From contig DEQO01000044.1 in the NCBI GenBank assembly GCA_002360495.1, positions 1 through 53,391 of the forward strand: 53,391 nt of DNA. The letters run 5' to 3'. Both the position numbers and the translations under genes were made by a program. This stretch comes from Flavobacteriales bacterium UBA3364. Its GTDB lineage: Bacteria; Bacteroidota; Bacteroidia; Flavobacteriales_F; PHOS-HE28. Positions 9,040 through 17,640 of this stretch are shown piece after piece; positions within the stretch are counted from its first letter, which is position 1; every line of letters begins with the position of its first letter. Under the pieces are notes generated by a model. It was not told the DNA's origin, searched no databases, and was given only the letters and a program-made list of their open reading frames with translations.

Positions 9040-9897
9040 ATGCGCCCAACACTACTCGCCCTTTCCAGCCTTATTGCCGTCGGAGCCGAGGCCCAGATCG
9101 TGATCAACGAAATGGACTACGATCAGGTGAGCACGGACAATGCGGAATACATCGAGATCAAGAATATCGGCCTTGACCCCTGGCCCATGAACGATGTATC
9201 CGTGATCATGTTCAACGGGAGTTCCGGCGCCGCGGAGGAGTACCGGACCATTTCCAGCCCGGAATGGCCCGAGTTGCAGGCGGGGGAGTATTTCGTGATC
9301 TGCGGAAACGCCAGCCTTACCCAGAATTGCGATCACGACGCCTCTCCAAACACCAACCTCGTGCAAAACGGCCCCTTGGATGCCGTGGCCTTGGTCAGGA
9401 CGTCCAACGGCGACGTCATCGATGTGGTGAGCTACGGTGGCAGCCTCCCGGACCATGTGGAAGGTACAGGCACCAGTGCCCAGGACACGAACCTGAACGA
9501 TGGCGTTAGTATCGGTCGAAGCCCCGATGGTAACGATACCGACGATAACGATGCGGATTTCTTCCTCATGTGCAGCACACCCGGTGCGCAGAACCTGATC
9601 GATCCCATCGAATGCGACCTGAGCACCGGTGTGGCAGCACCTGTGAACGTTGGCGGCATCTTTCTCTTGTACCCGCAGAGCAGTGGCCGTGTGGTCGTTT
9701 TCGCGCGGGAGGCGGCACCTACGGAAATGCGCCTGGAAGTATTCACTGCCAACGGTGCCCTCATTCAAGACGAGAGTAGGGGGACCACGGCCCAGGCACA
9801 ATGGAATATCGATGGGGAAGCATTGCGCGGATCCCTATTGGTGGTGCGGTACACGACCTCGGAAGGTGCGGTCACGCGTCGCATCGTTGTGCCGTAG
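9040..9897 (+). CDS. Secreted lamin-tail domain protein with T9SS type A sorting domain
   Basis: A 285-residue exported protein. A short signal peptide (to VGAEAQ) leads into a lamin-tail (LTD) domain, recognisable by IVINEMDYDQ, AEYIEIKNIG and LQAGEYFVICG, covering roughly residues 19-175. A linker follows, then a C-terminal domain (about 205-285) with LEVFTANGALI and a basic-hydrophobic end, RRIVVP, as in T9SS type A cargo. The protein is therefore likely exported and surface-attached or released by the T9SS. TACTTTTCG lies about 20 bp before the ATG. The function of LTD domains in bacteria is poorly known; adhesion or carbohydrate contact is only a guess. Confidence 0.82.
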   Translation: MRPTLLALSSLIAVGAEAQIVINEMDYDQVSTDNAEYIEIKNIGLDPWPMNDVSVIMFNGSSGAAEEYRTISSPEWPELQAGEYFVICGNASLTQNCDHDASPNTNLVQNGPLDAVALVRTSNGDVIDVVSYGGSLPDHVEGTGTSAQDTNLNDGVSIGRSPDGNDTDDNDADFFLMCSTPGAQNLIDPIECDLSTGVAAPVNVGGIFLLYPQSSGRVVVFAREAAPTEMRLEVFTANGALIQDESRGTTAQAQWNIDGEALRGSLLVVRYTTSEGAVTRRIVVP

Positions 9898-10141
9898 GCC
9901 GGTCCTATGGTGCAGAAACTGCTGATCCGGAGCGGGAAAGGAGCGGGTCGGGGTTCTTCCAGTACGGATCCCACAGTCCACTTGTTGATACTTTCCAAGG
10001 ACTTCGGCTGGTCCGGGGTTTCGTCCTGAAGCCTTGCCCAGCTTCACTTTCGGGTGTTAGCGGTACCCATGAAACGGATCGTGTTCGTAACCCACGGAAC
10101 GAAGCCCTAACGCCGCAGAGAACCCGTCCGACCTTGGCACC

Positions 10142-10822
10142 ATGTCCGCACTGGTGTTCGAAGCCCGTTGGCACCGCATTCAGCGGTCACGGGAACAAGG
10201 TTTCGAGGAATTGTCCGATTTCCTGGGGCGGTATGCATCCCTGGGGCCATTGGTGCGCTGCGGCCTCCTCAGGCGTCGCGAGGATTGGAGCGAATTCCAG
10301 CGCTACCACGGGTACATCCCGACCGAAAAGGGAGAGGAGTATCTCCTGTACATCCCCGAGAAGGAGCTGGTGTTGGTGCGCCCCGGGAAAAGCGCACCCT
10401 TGTTCCTCGCGTTGAAGAACGACCCGGCACCGAAGGCGGTGTTCAAGGAAACCTATGCCGAGCCGACCCGTGCACAGTTCGATGTCGCAGAAGAAATGCG
10501 GACCAATGCCGGACGCGACATGTGGCGTCTGCTGCGGGCCGACCAGTTGAAGCAATATCTGCTGATGGGCTTCCTTGATTTCAGGTCCTTCACCAAGCGC
10601 ACCGGTCTCGGCGACGGTACGCTGCTTCGTCTCGGTTTGTGCAAGGCCCGTGCGGAGCGCGGCAACGACCATGGCTTCACCATGGAACTGACCAAAGAAG
10701 GCTCGAAGTACTTCACGCTCCTCGATCAGGTGGAACTGTTGCTGGTCAAACCGGGCATGGAACTGCCGCTCTTCGAACAGTGCGATCCGGAGAAGTCGGC
10801 GTACTGGTGCGCCGTGCCGTAG
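10142..10822 (+). CDS. Unknown protein with internal duplication
   Basis: A 226-residue soluble protein I do not recognise. It consists of two related halves: residues about 22-90 and 134-212. Both end in the same pattern, TEKGEEYLLYIPEKELVL then VRPGKSAPLF in the first, and LTKEGSKYFTLLDQVELL then LVKPGMELPLF in the second, each preceded by a short helix-rich segment. The helix-turn-strand rhythm is compatible with a winged-helix-like unit, but this is inference. No signal peptide or membrane helix. The ATG at 10142 follows GACCTTGG, which resembles the local -7 element. It stands alone and converges on the YdeI-like gene. Confidence 0.72.
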   Translation: MSALVFEARWHRIQRSREQGFEELSDFLGRYASLGPLVRCGLLRRREDWSEFQRYHGYIPTEKGEEYLLYIPEKELVLVRPGKSAPLFLALKNDPAPKAVFKETYAEPTRAQFDVAEEMRTNAGRDMWRLLRADQLKQYLLMGFLDFRSFTKRTGLGDGTLLRLGLCKARAERGNDHGFTMELTKEGSKYFTLLDQVELLLVKPGMELPLFEQCDPEKSAYWCAVP

Positions 10823-10827
10823 GGGCA

Positions 10828-10864
10828 AAAGCTCCCTTGCACAAGCCCACCGGGAGATGGCTTT
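10828..10864. terminator. Possible hairpin between convergent genes
   Basis: CTCCC (10832-10836) can pair with GGGAG (10852-10856), extended by AAAG/CTTT across a small bulge, with a 15-nt loop. It sits between converging genes, so it may act as a terminator, but the stem is weak. Confidence 0.3.
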
Positions 10865-10905
10865 CCCAACCCGGTCCTTGAACTGTGCGGTAGGTCAGCG
10901 TACGC

Positions 10906-11406
10906 CTAGGCCTTCGGGGTCTTTCCCACCTGGAAGTCGCCGGCCTCGAAGCGCCGGAGCAGTTCGGCCACCCGCTTGGCCTGCGTCGCCTCGGTCTTGG
11001 CGCTTCCCACCCAATAGCACATGCTGCGCTTCATGCCCGGGTTCAGCTTGTCCCACGCGGACTTCATCTCGGGGAGGAAGTCGAGCGTTTCGGCCAGCGC
11101 CTCGGGGAGTTCAAGCAGGTCGGGGTTCGGGTGCTTCCAGAACACCACGTCGACCGGGTCGCCCAAGCGCTTGATCCCAGCAGCCCGACGGATCTCACCA
11201 CCCAGGATGATGACGTGCATGCCGCTCTTCTGGGGCATCAGCGCGCGGTCCACCGATACGCCGTTCACGGTGCCCATCACCCGCACCCTTCCGCGTGTGC
11301 CGAACTCCTGCTCCACATCGATGGGCACCTCCACGTACATGAAGGCCATCTGCGCGTTCATCTTTTCCAGCGGAGCGGTGAAGCGGTAGGTCTTGGGCTT
11401 ACTCAT
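10906..11406 (-). CDS. DUF1905/YdeI (OmdA) family protein
   Basis: A 166-residue protein with an N-terminal DUF1905 barrel (KPKTYRFTAPLEK, FMYVEVPIDV, GRVRVMGTVNG) and a C-terminal YdeI/OmpD-associated helical region. The latter includes LPEALAETLDF and GMKRSMCYWVGSAKT, whose usual form is a helix ending in K-x-x-T/E-T-R. Relatives have been linked loosely to bacteriocin resistance and envelope stress, without a known biochemical activity. No signal peptide. It is followed upstream by a palindrome-rich spacer and the SUI1 gene on the same strand. Confidence 0.82.
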   Translation of the reverse strand: MSKPKTYRFTAPLEKMNAQMAFMYVEVPIDVEQEFGTRGRVRVMGTVNGVSVDRALMPQKSGMHVIILGGEIRRAAGIKRLGDPVDVVFWKHPNPDLLELPEALAETLDFLPEMKSAWDKLNPGMKRSMCYWVGSAKTEATQAKRVAELLRRFEAGDFQVGKTPKA

Positions 11407-11483
11407 GTGCCCATGTGTTCAGGTGAACATGTGCTCATGCATGCCCGTCCCACTTGAGTTGGGCATGGGCATATGAGCACATG
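11404..11483. repeat. Palindromic REP-like spacer element
   Basis: The spacer holds nested inverted repeats built on CATGTG, GCCCAT and GAGCAC words. TGTTCA-GG-TGAACA forms a short palindrome at about 11417-11430. A larger imperfect hairpin pairs 11428-11446 with 11461-11483 around a 14-nt loop. Such repetitive palindromes are common between Bacteroidota genes. It covers the start of the YdeI-like gene and may be transcribed. Confidence 0.6.
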
Positions 11484-11521
11484 GAGCGGCATGTGGTGAG
11501 TGGATCGCATGGGCAAATGAT

Positions 11522-11854
11522 CTAACCTCCCGCCTTCTTCGCCCTGTACCCCTTTTCCGCCAGGTAGGCCATCACCTTGTCGCGGTGGTCGCCCTGGAGC
11601 AGGATCACGCCGTCCTTGGTGTTGCCGCCCACGCCGCACTTGCTCTTCAGTGCACGGCCCAGGTCGTCCAGGTCGCCGGGCTTGCCCACGAAGCCCACGA
11701 TTCGCGTCACCTCCTTGTTCCCCTTCAGCCGGTCCAAGTGGATGCGGAGGTCCTGTTGCTGCGGGGGCAGGGTCGCGGGCTCCCGCGCCGTACCAAGGCT
11801 CTTGTTGGTGCTGTACACCAAGCCACCAAGACCACTGGGGGGACGCTTCTTCAT
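11522..11854 (-). CDS. SUI1/eIF1-like translation factor (YciH family)
   Basis: A 110-residue bacterial homologue of eukaryotic eIF1. A basic, flexible N-terminus (MKKRPPSGLGGLVYST) leads to the SUI1 fold, with LRIHLDRLKGNKEVTRI, the conserved LKSKCGVGGNTKDG loop and ILLQGDHRDKV before the C-terminal helix. In bacteria YciH can influence initiation fidelity and stress translation, but is not essential. The ATG at 11854 is chosen because all family features lie downstream of it; longer upstream reading crosses a repeat and the mannosidase in another frame. The length is typical of the family. Confidence 0.93.
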   Translation of the reverse strand: MKKRPPSGLGGLVYSTNKSLGTAREPATLPPQQQDLRIHLDRLKGNKEVTRIVGFVGKPGDLDDLGRALKSKCGVGGNTKDGVILLQGDHRDKVMAYLAEKGYRAKKAGG

Positions 11855-11863
11855 GAATGCAAT

Positions 11864-11936
11864 TTTACCACAGAGAAACGGAGACACAGAGCAATTCAAA
11901 TTGGCTTTCTCTGTGCCTCTGTGGCTCTGTGGTGAA
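11864..11936. repeat. REP-like palindrome, copy A (ACCACAGAG family)
   Basis: A left arm beginning TTTTACCACAGAG (from 11864) is the inverted match of a right arm ending GGCTCTGTGGTGAA (11909-11936). A short inner palindrome (CAATT-CA-AATTG) lies at the centre. The arms are themselves made of repeated CACAGAG/CTCTGTG words. It abuts the stop of the GH38 gene. A related copy lies at 14741-14818. Confidence 0.8.
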
Positions 11937-11937
11937 C

Positions 11938-14718
11938 TTACTTCCACCACGTGATCAACGGCCGCGTCATCTCCAGCCCGAATCTCCGCGCCTCCTCCAG
12001 CTTGAACGGCCCGTGCATCTTCAGGTGGAGGTCGAATGTGATGGGGCCTTCCTGGTCGGCCTTGAAGTTGGTGTGCCAGTAGTTGTTGAGGGCGTAGAGG
12101 TAGATGGTGCTGCTGCTCTTCGCCTCGGTCTTCCAGGCTTTGTATAGCTCCGGGTTGGTGCCTTTGCCGGGATTCACCTTGCGCTCGTCCACTAGTTCGC
12201 TCACTTCCCAGAGTGCTCCTTGCGGGCACACGATGGTGACACCCATGCTGTCGTTGCTCACATCGATCCAGCGCTGGGCGCAGAAGAAGTCGTTGTTGCT
12301 GCCGGGGATCCTGCCGCTCTCGGGCGTCACGCAGGTATCGCCGATGCCGATACGGACGGTGGCGTTGGGGATGTTGAAAGGGAGGGCGAGGTGCAGAGCC
12401 TTCTTATCTCGTGAGCGAGTGGTACCAAGCTGACAATTGAACCATGCAGTACTATCCGCTACTTGCACTAGGATGGGGGAGACGGCTCGATCCACTTCAT
12501 AGTAGAAGACCATTCCCGAACCAGCGGTAGGTTGTAGGTTAAGTGGCGCCGTACTAATTCGGGCCTCGAGCGGATCATTGGCATTCACACTGATCACCTT
12601 GAGCGATGGGACCCAAGAAGGGGCATCGCGTTCCCACAACGGGATCCACTTGGTTGAACCGAGATTCTGCTCCGAGGGCTTCGCGTCGAACGCCCTGTAA
12701 AGCTCATCGACATACCACCCCGCACTATCCGCGAATGCCTTCTTCACCCGCCACTGGTCGGTGGTGAAGTGCGCATCCGGATCGCTGATGCTGCACCACG
12801 CGCCCCAGGTATGCTCGTGCCACATGATGATGCTACGCTTGGCACGGTAGAGCAAGTGCGGGTCGATGGGCTTCTTCAGGATCTTGGCTGCTTCGATCAG
12901 GTTGGTGAGCCGCGCACTGTGCACACGCACATCGCCTTCCTCTTTTGCTGTGCTGTACGCGCCATCCTCCCAATAGGGCGTGAAGTCGCCGCTCCAGGTG
13001 GGAATGCTCTTGCCGTACTTCTGCTCGAACTCCTGCATCATCGTTCCCGCATTGGCGATGATCAGGCGCGGTGAGGCATACTTCTCATTCCACTCGCGCA
13101 CGAAGTCGCTGAGGGTGCTGTCCACCGGACCGTTGTCGCTCACGATGTTGTAGCGCCACTGCACCATGTCGTAGGGATAGCCCTTCGCAGCGAGATCGTT
13201 CATGTAGGCGGCGATCTTCCGCGTGCCGCGCTCCTTGATCGCTCCGGCCGTGTAACCGTGCCAGCCGCCATAGCCCTGGCCGGCCGTCCACACGAGGATG
13301 CTGTCGCGATCGGTGGTGCCCTTCCACCAATAGGGCTTGTCGCCTTGTTCGCGCAGGGTGCTGCCGATGCGGTCGCCGCCGTCGGGCATGTCGGGGATGT
13401 AGTTCGGCCCCTGGCTCAGGTGGCGGATGCCGTGCGCGGCGTAGGCGTCCACCATGCTCCAGCTCATGCCGGGGATGTCCGTCTGCATGGCCATGGTGAT
13501 CGGCAGGCCGTACCACGCGCGCAGCGAATCGGCGTACTCCACGATCCAGTGCATCTCCTCGGGCGTGCAGAGGCCGGTGAGGATGTTCGCGTAGTTCGCG
13601 CTGAGGGCGATGCTGCCTGCCTTCACCGCCGCGATGAAGCGCTGCTTGTCCTTCTCGCTGGCGATGCCCAGGAAATTCTCCACGGCCCACAGGCTCTCCA
13701 CATTCCACACGAAGCGGCTGCCGTCCGGATGGTCCTTGGAGCGGTCGATCAGCTCCAGCGCCTTCCAGATGTTGTTGTTCTGGATCCGTTCCACCTCGGC
13801 CTGCAGGTGGCTGTATCCGATGTCGGTGTGGCTGTGGTGCACGAGGTGGATGTCGCGGTGGATGATGGGTTTCACCACCACCATCGTATCCAGCAGGCTG
13901 CCTTTATCGGTATGGCAAAGCTTCGCCTTCAGTACCATGTGGAACGTACGATCGCTTGCCGGTATGAGGGTTTCGAAGACCTGTAGGCCGTTCTTGACAT
14001 CGAAGTAGTAGCCCTCATTTTGCTGCGCCACGTCTAGGAACAACTTGTCCGGGCCACCGAAGTGCATCACTGTAACAAGCAGCGGTCTGTTGTTCCCGTT
14101 CTTGCTCAGGAACGGCAACACCTCCACCTCGACCTTTTCCTCGAAGGTGTACCGGAAGGTCATGAACCAGTCCGGACTGTTCTGCGCGTGGCCCACCACC
14201 ATCAACCGCAGTGGCTTTCCGGGCGTGACCTTGTGCCCCGGCACCCGCAGGTGCGCGAAGCCATGCGCATCGCCGTGGCGGTCCTTCCTGCTGAACTCGA
14301 AGACGAGCTTGGTGCTGTCCGCACCGACCGCCGACCACGAGCCAGGGCTGGTGCTGTGTTGCGTGGTGAAGGTGAGCGCCTTCGTATCGTTGACGTAGAG
14401 GTCGAAGCTCCGGTCACCTCCGCTGGTGGTGCTGTTGTGCGCCGCGATCCAGCTGAAGTAGTAGTACTGGATCATCTCGTCCTGCGGGTAGTGCGGCACC
14501 ACGGCCGTTTCCCAGGCGATGGCCTTCGTTCCATCGGTGCAGCGCGTAAGCAACGCCGTGGTGGCATGCTCGGGGTACACGCTGAAGTAGGAGAGGACCT
14601 CGCCCTCCACATCCTTCGCGTAGCCATTGATCACCTGCTGCTTGCCTAAGACGGGGAGATCCACTTGGGCGTTGATCGCAACCGGAAACGCTAGGAGCGG
14701 GAAAAGCAGGAAGCGCAT
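11938..14718 (-). CDS. Exported GH38-type alpha-mannosidase-like glycoside hydrolase
   Basis: A 926-residue exported protein with a signal peptide (MRFLLFPLLAFPVAINAQ). The first 285 residues form a beta-rich region of unknown type. From about residue 290 comes a GH38-like catalytic domain: HHSHTDIGY (zinc ligands His297 and Asp299), QTDIPGMSW with the candidate nucleophile Asp414, and WHEHTWGAW (His634/636). GH38 enzymes cleave alpha-mannosides by a zinc-assisted retaining mechanism. A beta-rich C-terminal part follows to the end, without an obvious T9SS sorting domain, so the protein is probably periplasmic. CATCTTTG just before the ATG fits the local -7 element. REP-like repeats flank the gene on both sides. 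Substrate specificity cannot be read. Confidence 0.82.
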   Translation of the reverse strand: MRFLLFPLLAFPVAINAQVDLPVLGKQQVINGYAKDVEGEVLSYFSVYPEHATTALLTRCTDGTKAIAWETAVVPHYPQDEMIQYYYFSWIAAHNSTTSGGDRSFDLYVNDTKALTFTTQHSTSPGSWSAVGADSTKLVFEFSRKDRHGDAHGFAHLRVPGHKVTPGKPLRLMVVGHAQNSPDWFMTFRYTFEEKVEVEVLPFLSKNGNNRPLLVTVMHFGGPDKLFLDVAQQNEGYYFDVKNGLQVFETLIPASDRTFHMVLKAKLCHTDKGSLLDTMVVVKPIIHRDIHLVHHSHTDIGYSHLQAEVERIQNNNIWKALELIDRSKDHPDGSRFVWNVESLWAVENFLGIASEKDKQRFIAAVKAGSIALSANYANILTGLCTPEEMHWIVEYADSLRAWYGLPITMAMQTDIPGMSWSMVDAYAAHGIRHLSQGPNYIPDMPDGGDRIGSTLREQGDKPYWWKGTTDRDSILVWTAGQGYGGWHGYTAGAIKERGTRKIAAYMNDLAAKGYPYDMVQWRYNIVSDNGPVDSTLSDFVREWNEKYASPRLIIANAGTMMQEFEQKYGKSIPTWSGDFTPYWEDGAYSTAKEEGDVRVHSARLTNLIEAAKILKKPIDPHLLYRAKRSIIMWHEHTWGAWCSISDPDAHFTTDQWRVKKAFADSAGWYVDELYRAFDAKPSEQNLGSTKWIPLWERDAPSWVPSLKVISVNANDPLEARISTAPLNLQPTAGSGMVFYYEVDRAVSPILVQVADSTAWFNCQLGTTRSRDKKALHLALPFNIPNATVRIGIGDTCVTPESGRIPGSNNDFFCAQRWIDVSNDSMGVTIVCPQGALWEVSELVDERKVNPGKGTNPELYKAWKTEAKSSSTIYLYALNNYWHTNFKADQEGPITFDLHLKMHGPFKLEEARRFGLEMTRPLITWWK

Positions 14719-14740
14719 GCATCAAAGATGGGCGGAATGC

Positions 14741-14818
14741 TTCACCACAGAGGTACAGAGGACGCGGAGATAAACATGCATGGGTCCCCCTCTGTGCCCT
14801 CTGTGCCTCTGTGGTGAA
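14741..14818. repeat. REP-like palindrome, copy B (ACCACAGAG family)
   Basis: TTCACCACAGAGGTACAGAG at the left (from 14741) is the inverted counterpart of CTCTGTGCCTCTGTGGTGAA at the right (to 14818), with a GC-poorer centre. It shares arm sequence with copy A at 11864-11936 and sits in the short gap between the GH38 start and the outer-membrane protein stop. Confidence 0.82.
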
Positions 14819-14821
14819 CCT

Positions 14822-15808
14822 TCAGAACGCGAACCGCACCCCCACGTTCAGCACCATGCTGCGCGTCAATCCATCGGGCCGCACCTCGCGTGTGATCACC
14901 GGCGAACCATAGCTGGCTTCCAATGACCAATGATCCGACAGTGCGTAGCGCGCGTCGGCCGTGAGGTTGAGCGTGAGGCCATCGGAGCCCTCGACATCAC
15001 GGCGAATGAACTCCTCGGAGTCCCATGGCGACGGAGTACCATCCACCTCGAACCGACTATCCAAGCCCAGGTGATAGATAGCCAGCAGACCCGGCTGGAT
15101 GGTGAGTTTCCTGAAGGGCAGCGCGTATTGCAGGCGTGCCACCGCATCGTTCGCGCGTTCCAGGTACGCTGACTCGAAGTACTTGAGCGCGTCCGCATTG
15201 TCATCCCAAGCTTCATGGAAGAAGAGGTTCTCGTTGCCCTGTGAGAGCACATGCTGGTAGGCCAGGGTGGTAGTCCAGCGCTTGTAACGGTATTGCGCGC
15301 CGAGCAACAGGTCCAAGGTACCAAGCCCTGGTTGGTAGGGCATCGGCAACGGCTTGAAGTCAGGCCCGAAGCTGGTCTGCTCCAACGGTTGAGGCGAGGT
15401 CTCGCCAGTTGGTATCCGCAGGCCCACGATCGCCGAGAAGTCGCGGTCTCGCTCCTTCACGAACGCATAGCTCGTTGTGAAGATCATATCACCGATGCCG
15501 CTGTTCTCGCCCAAGTTGCCGCTGGCGCTTACGAACGGCACCTTCAATTGCACGCCGAACCGGTCGGTGACCCCGATGCCGATCTCCGGAACGACTTGCA
15601 TGACCAACACGCCCTGTTCACCGACGGCGGTGCTGTATTGCAAGCGGGCGAAGTGCTGATATCCTTGGGCATTGGTGCTGTCGTCGTTGTTGGCGATGCG
15701 GCCCAAGGGGCCAGCGGTGCACACACCCGCATCGCTACATCCTTGGGCCATGGTCGGCGCTGTTGGCAGTAGAACAGCGATCAGCAATGGGTAGAAATGG
15801 TCGCGCAT
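14822..15808 (-). CDS. Outer-membrane beta-barrel protein
   Basis: A 328-residue exported protein with a signal peptide (MRDHFYPLLIAVLLP to MAQG). The body alternates hydrophobic and polar residues in many short strands, and the last residues VGVRFAF end in Phe, the typical barrel-assembly signal. The general look fits transporter-like or MetA-type barrels of unknown substrate. The mature N-terminus has a Cys-containing, Asn/Asp-rich segment. The ATG at 15808 is used because it begins the signal peptide; the in-frame ATG at 15901 would add a non-signal extension. It precedes the GH38 gene on the same strand, separated by the REP-like element. Confidence 0.75.
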   Translation of the reverse strand: MRDHFYPLLIAVLLPTAPTMAQGCSDAGVCTAGPLGRIANNDDSTNAQGYQHFARLQYSTAVGEQGVLVMQVVPEIGIGVTDRFGVQLKVPFVSASGNLGENSGIGDMIFTTSYAFVKERDRDFSAIVGLRIPTGETSPQPLEQTSFGPDFKPLPMPYQPGLGTLDLLLGAQYRYKRWTTTLAYQHVLSQGNENLFFHEAWDDNADALKYFESAYLERANDAVARLQYALPFRKLTIQPGLLAIYHLGLDSRFEVDGTPSPWDSEEFIRRDVEGSDGLTLNLTADARYALSDHWSLEASYGSPVITREVRPDGLTRSMVLNVGVRFAF

Positions 15809-16048
15809 GATCGGACAAGAACGGAATTTCGCCGGTTCTATTGCCTGGTCGCGAAGTCCGGTGAAGAACTGAGGACAGTCTGGGATGGAGGTTGTTAGCA
15901 TGGTATTCGATCTGGACCGGGACCACCTCGAGTTCGGACGGGGGTCATAGGTCGCGCCACGTCTTCGTCACGGTGCGATCGTTCAAGGACCGGATGGTGC
16001 AAATGCCTCAGTGACATGCTGGCATACCCAATTCGAACATGTCCAGCT

Positions 16049-16438
16049 TCACGATCCGCGTCGGATCTCTTGTGCCAACGCGATCACATGACCATCAGGG
16101 TCCCCATAGTAAGCCACGCGGTGGCCCCAATCACGGTCCTTTGCTGGATCCACGATCGCGGCTCCGGCTGTTCGGGCCCGCGGTTCGACGGTGCCCAGGT
16201 CCGCGACCAACAGGTAAAGTTCACAGCGCGGGATCCCGGTTCCCTGCTTCGGATGCGGCAAGGGGGGCGTGATGATACGCGCGATCCCTTCCTCGGGCAT
16301 CAATCCCAGCTTGCATCCACCGAGGTCGAATTCGGTCATGCCGGGTACATGGAGCGTTGCGTCCTGCCCGAGCAGGGTGCGGTAGAAGTCGTGGCTACGA
16401 CCTTGATCCCTCACATACAGGATGAACTCGACGGTCAT
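16049..16438 (-). CDS. VOC (glyoxalase/bleomycin-resistance fold) protein
   Basis: A 129-residue protein of the vicinal oxygen chelate superfamily. It has two beta-alpha-beta-beta-beta units: MTVEFILYVRDQGRSHDFYR to FDLGGCKLGLMPE, and RCELYLLVADL to HRVAYYGDPDGHVIALAQ. The ending GDPDGHVIALAQ is the family hallmark with a metal-ligand position. Members act as lyases, dioxygenases or drug-binding proteins, and the substrate cannot be told here. It starts 4 bp after the stop of the lipoprotein gene on the same strand, so the two are likely co-transcribed. Confidence 0.85.
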   Translation of the reverse strand: MTVEFILYVRDQGRSHDFYRTLLGQDATLHVPGMTEFDLGGCKLGLMPEEGIARIITPPLPHPKQGTGIPRCELYLLVADLGTVEPRARTAGAAIVDPAKDRDWGHRVAYYGDPDGHVIALAQEIRRGS

Positions 16439-16442
16439 GTCT

Positions 16443-17567
16443 TTAACGATCGCCGGGCGTAAACTCCGACAAGCGTGCGGCCATGCGCTTCGCAGCCCGT
16501 TCCAGGAGCTGTGCCCGGGGCGCGCCTTTGCCGATATCCTGCTTGTTCACCCGCACCACATCGGCCAGAAGTATCCGCCCACTTTCGGCATCCAGCACCT
16601 GCATCTGTACCTCGATCTGTTTTGAGAGCACGTCATCGAACCGCATGATCCGTCCGGTAAGCACGTAGCGGGCACCGATCAATTTACCGGCCTCGGCGAC
16701 ATACCGGTCTTGGTAGATACCGGACATGTTGCGTTGTTGTTCGGCCAAAAGCTCGCCTGTGTTGTCGCGGTCCACCAGGATGATCAGCGGATCGTCCAGG
16801 TCGAGGATCGCCTGTTTCAGGTTCGCCGAAAGCTGCTGCTCGATCATGCCCCCGCCCATGTCGAATTGCGCTGTATAGAGCATCGTATTGAAGAGCGGGA
16901 CATAGGCGAGCGTATAGGAAGCGTTCTCCTTGGCGGTCCGGAGACGCTGCCATACGTCCTTGTACCCGGGATCCTTCATGGTGATCCACCGGTAGGCCTT
17001 GTGGGCATCCCGCCACAATCCCAAGGTCTCCGCCTTCTGGCCTTCACGGTAGCGCGGTTCCAGTTGCGCGATAAGGACCAGGTAGTCCGCTTCCTTCAAT
17101 TCGGGATCCAGCCGCTGGCATGAGCTGGCCAGTTCCTCCGCCTCGTTGAAGTGATCGGTGCGGAATGCTTCTTCCGCTTTGCGTAACAGGTCTTTGGCCC
17201 TGGTGGAACGTGCCGTCCTCCGCAGATCGTCCAAGTGGCCGTCCCATTGCAGTTCGAGGCCTTTTTGGTCCATGCTCTGCTTCAAAAGCACCGCTTCGCT
17301 GCGGAGACGTTCACCTTGCTCCAGATCATTCGCCAGATAGCGCTCCGATGCTTCCATGATCTTCCGGTCCAACAGCATTTGGGCCGTCCGTTTCATGCCA
17401 ACATGCGCTTCGGCTTCCTTCGGTCGCTTCTCACGGATGGTCTCGTAGGCCGAGAAAGCCTCCGTGTACATGCCTTCCCTTTCATACAGGGTGGCACGCT
17501 CCATCTGCTCGCGGACGGAGCCGCAGGACATGAGGAGCAGGATCAGGACCGGGAGTGACCAGCGCAT
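16443..17567 (-). CDS. Lipoprotein with TPR-like region and CsgG/LpoB-like C-terminal domain
   Basis: A 374-residue lipoprotein with a signal peptide and lipobox (LILLLMSC, Cys about residue 14). The middle is helical and TPR-like (YEREGMYTEAFSAYETIREK, LLRKAEEAFRTDHFNEAEEL). The C-terminal part from about residue 220 resembles the CsgG/LpoB nucleotide-binding-like fold: PLIILVDRDNTGELLAEQQ, IGARYVLTGRI and IEVQMQVLDAESGRILLA. Relatives help curli export or activate penicillin-binding proteins at the outer membrane. The ATG at 17567 begins the signal peptide, and TAGCTTTG lies 11 bp upstream. The role here is inferred only as envelope-related. Confidence 0.8.
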   Translation of the reverse strand: MRWSLPVLILLLMSCGSVREQMERATLYEREGMYTEAFSAYETIREKRPKEAEAHVGMKRTAQMLLDRKIMEASERYLANDLEQGERLRSEAVLLKQSMDQKGLELQWDGHLDDLRRTARSTRAKDLLRKAEEAFRTDHFNEAEELASSCQRLDPELKEADYLVLIAQLEPRYREGQKAETLGLWRDAHKAYRWITMKDPGYKDVWQRLRTAKENASYTLAYVPLFNTMLYTAQFDMGGGMIEQQLSANLKQAILDLDDPLIILVDRDNTGELLAEQQRNMSGIYQDRYVAEAGKLIGARYVLTGRIMRFDDVLSKQIEVQMQVLDAESGRILLADVVRVNKQDIGKGAPRAQLLERAAKRMAARLSEFTPGDR

Positions 17568-17578
17568 GGGGTATTCCG

Positions 17579-17609
17579 CAAAGCTATCGAAGCAAGTCCC
17601 GTTCCGAAA
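17579..17609 (-). promoter_or_regulatory. Candidate Bacteroidota promoter for the CsgG/LpoB-like lipoprotein
   Basis: On the minus strand TTTC (17606-17609) and TAGCTTTG (17579-17586) are 19 bp apart, matching the -33 TTTG / -7 TAnnTTTG layout. The -7 box ends 11 bp before the ATG, implying a very short leader. Confidence 0.55.
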
Positions 17610-17640
17610 TGGTCTGCCGTGGGCGCGGTACATTCGCCGC

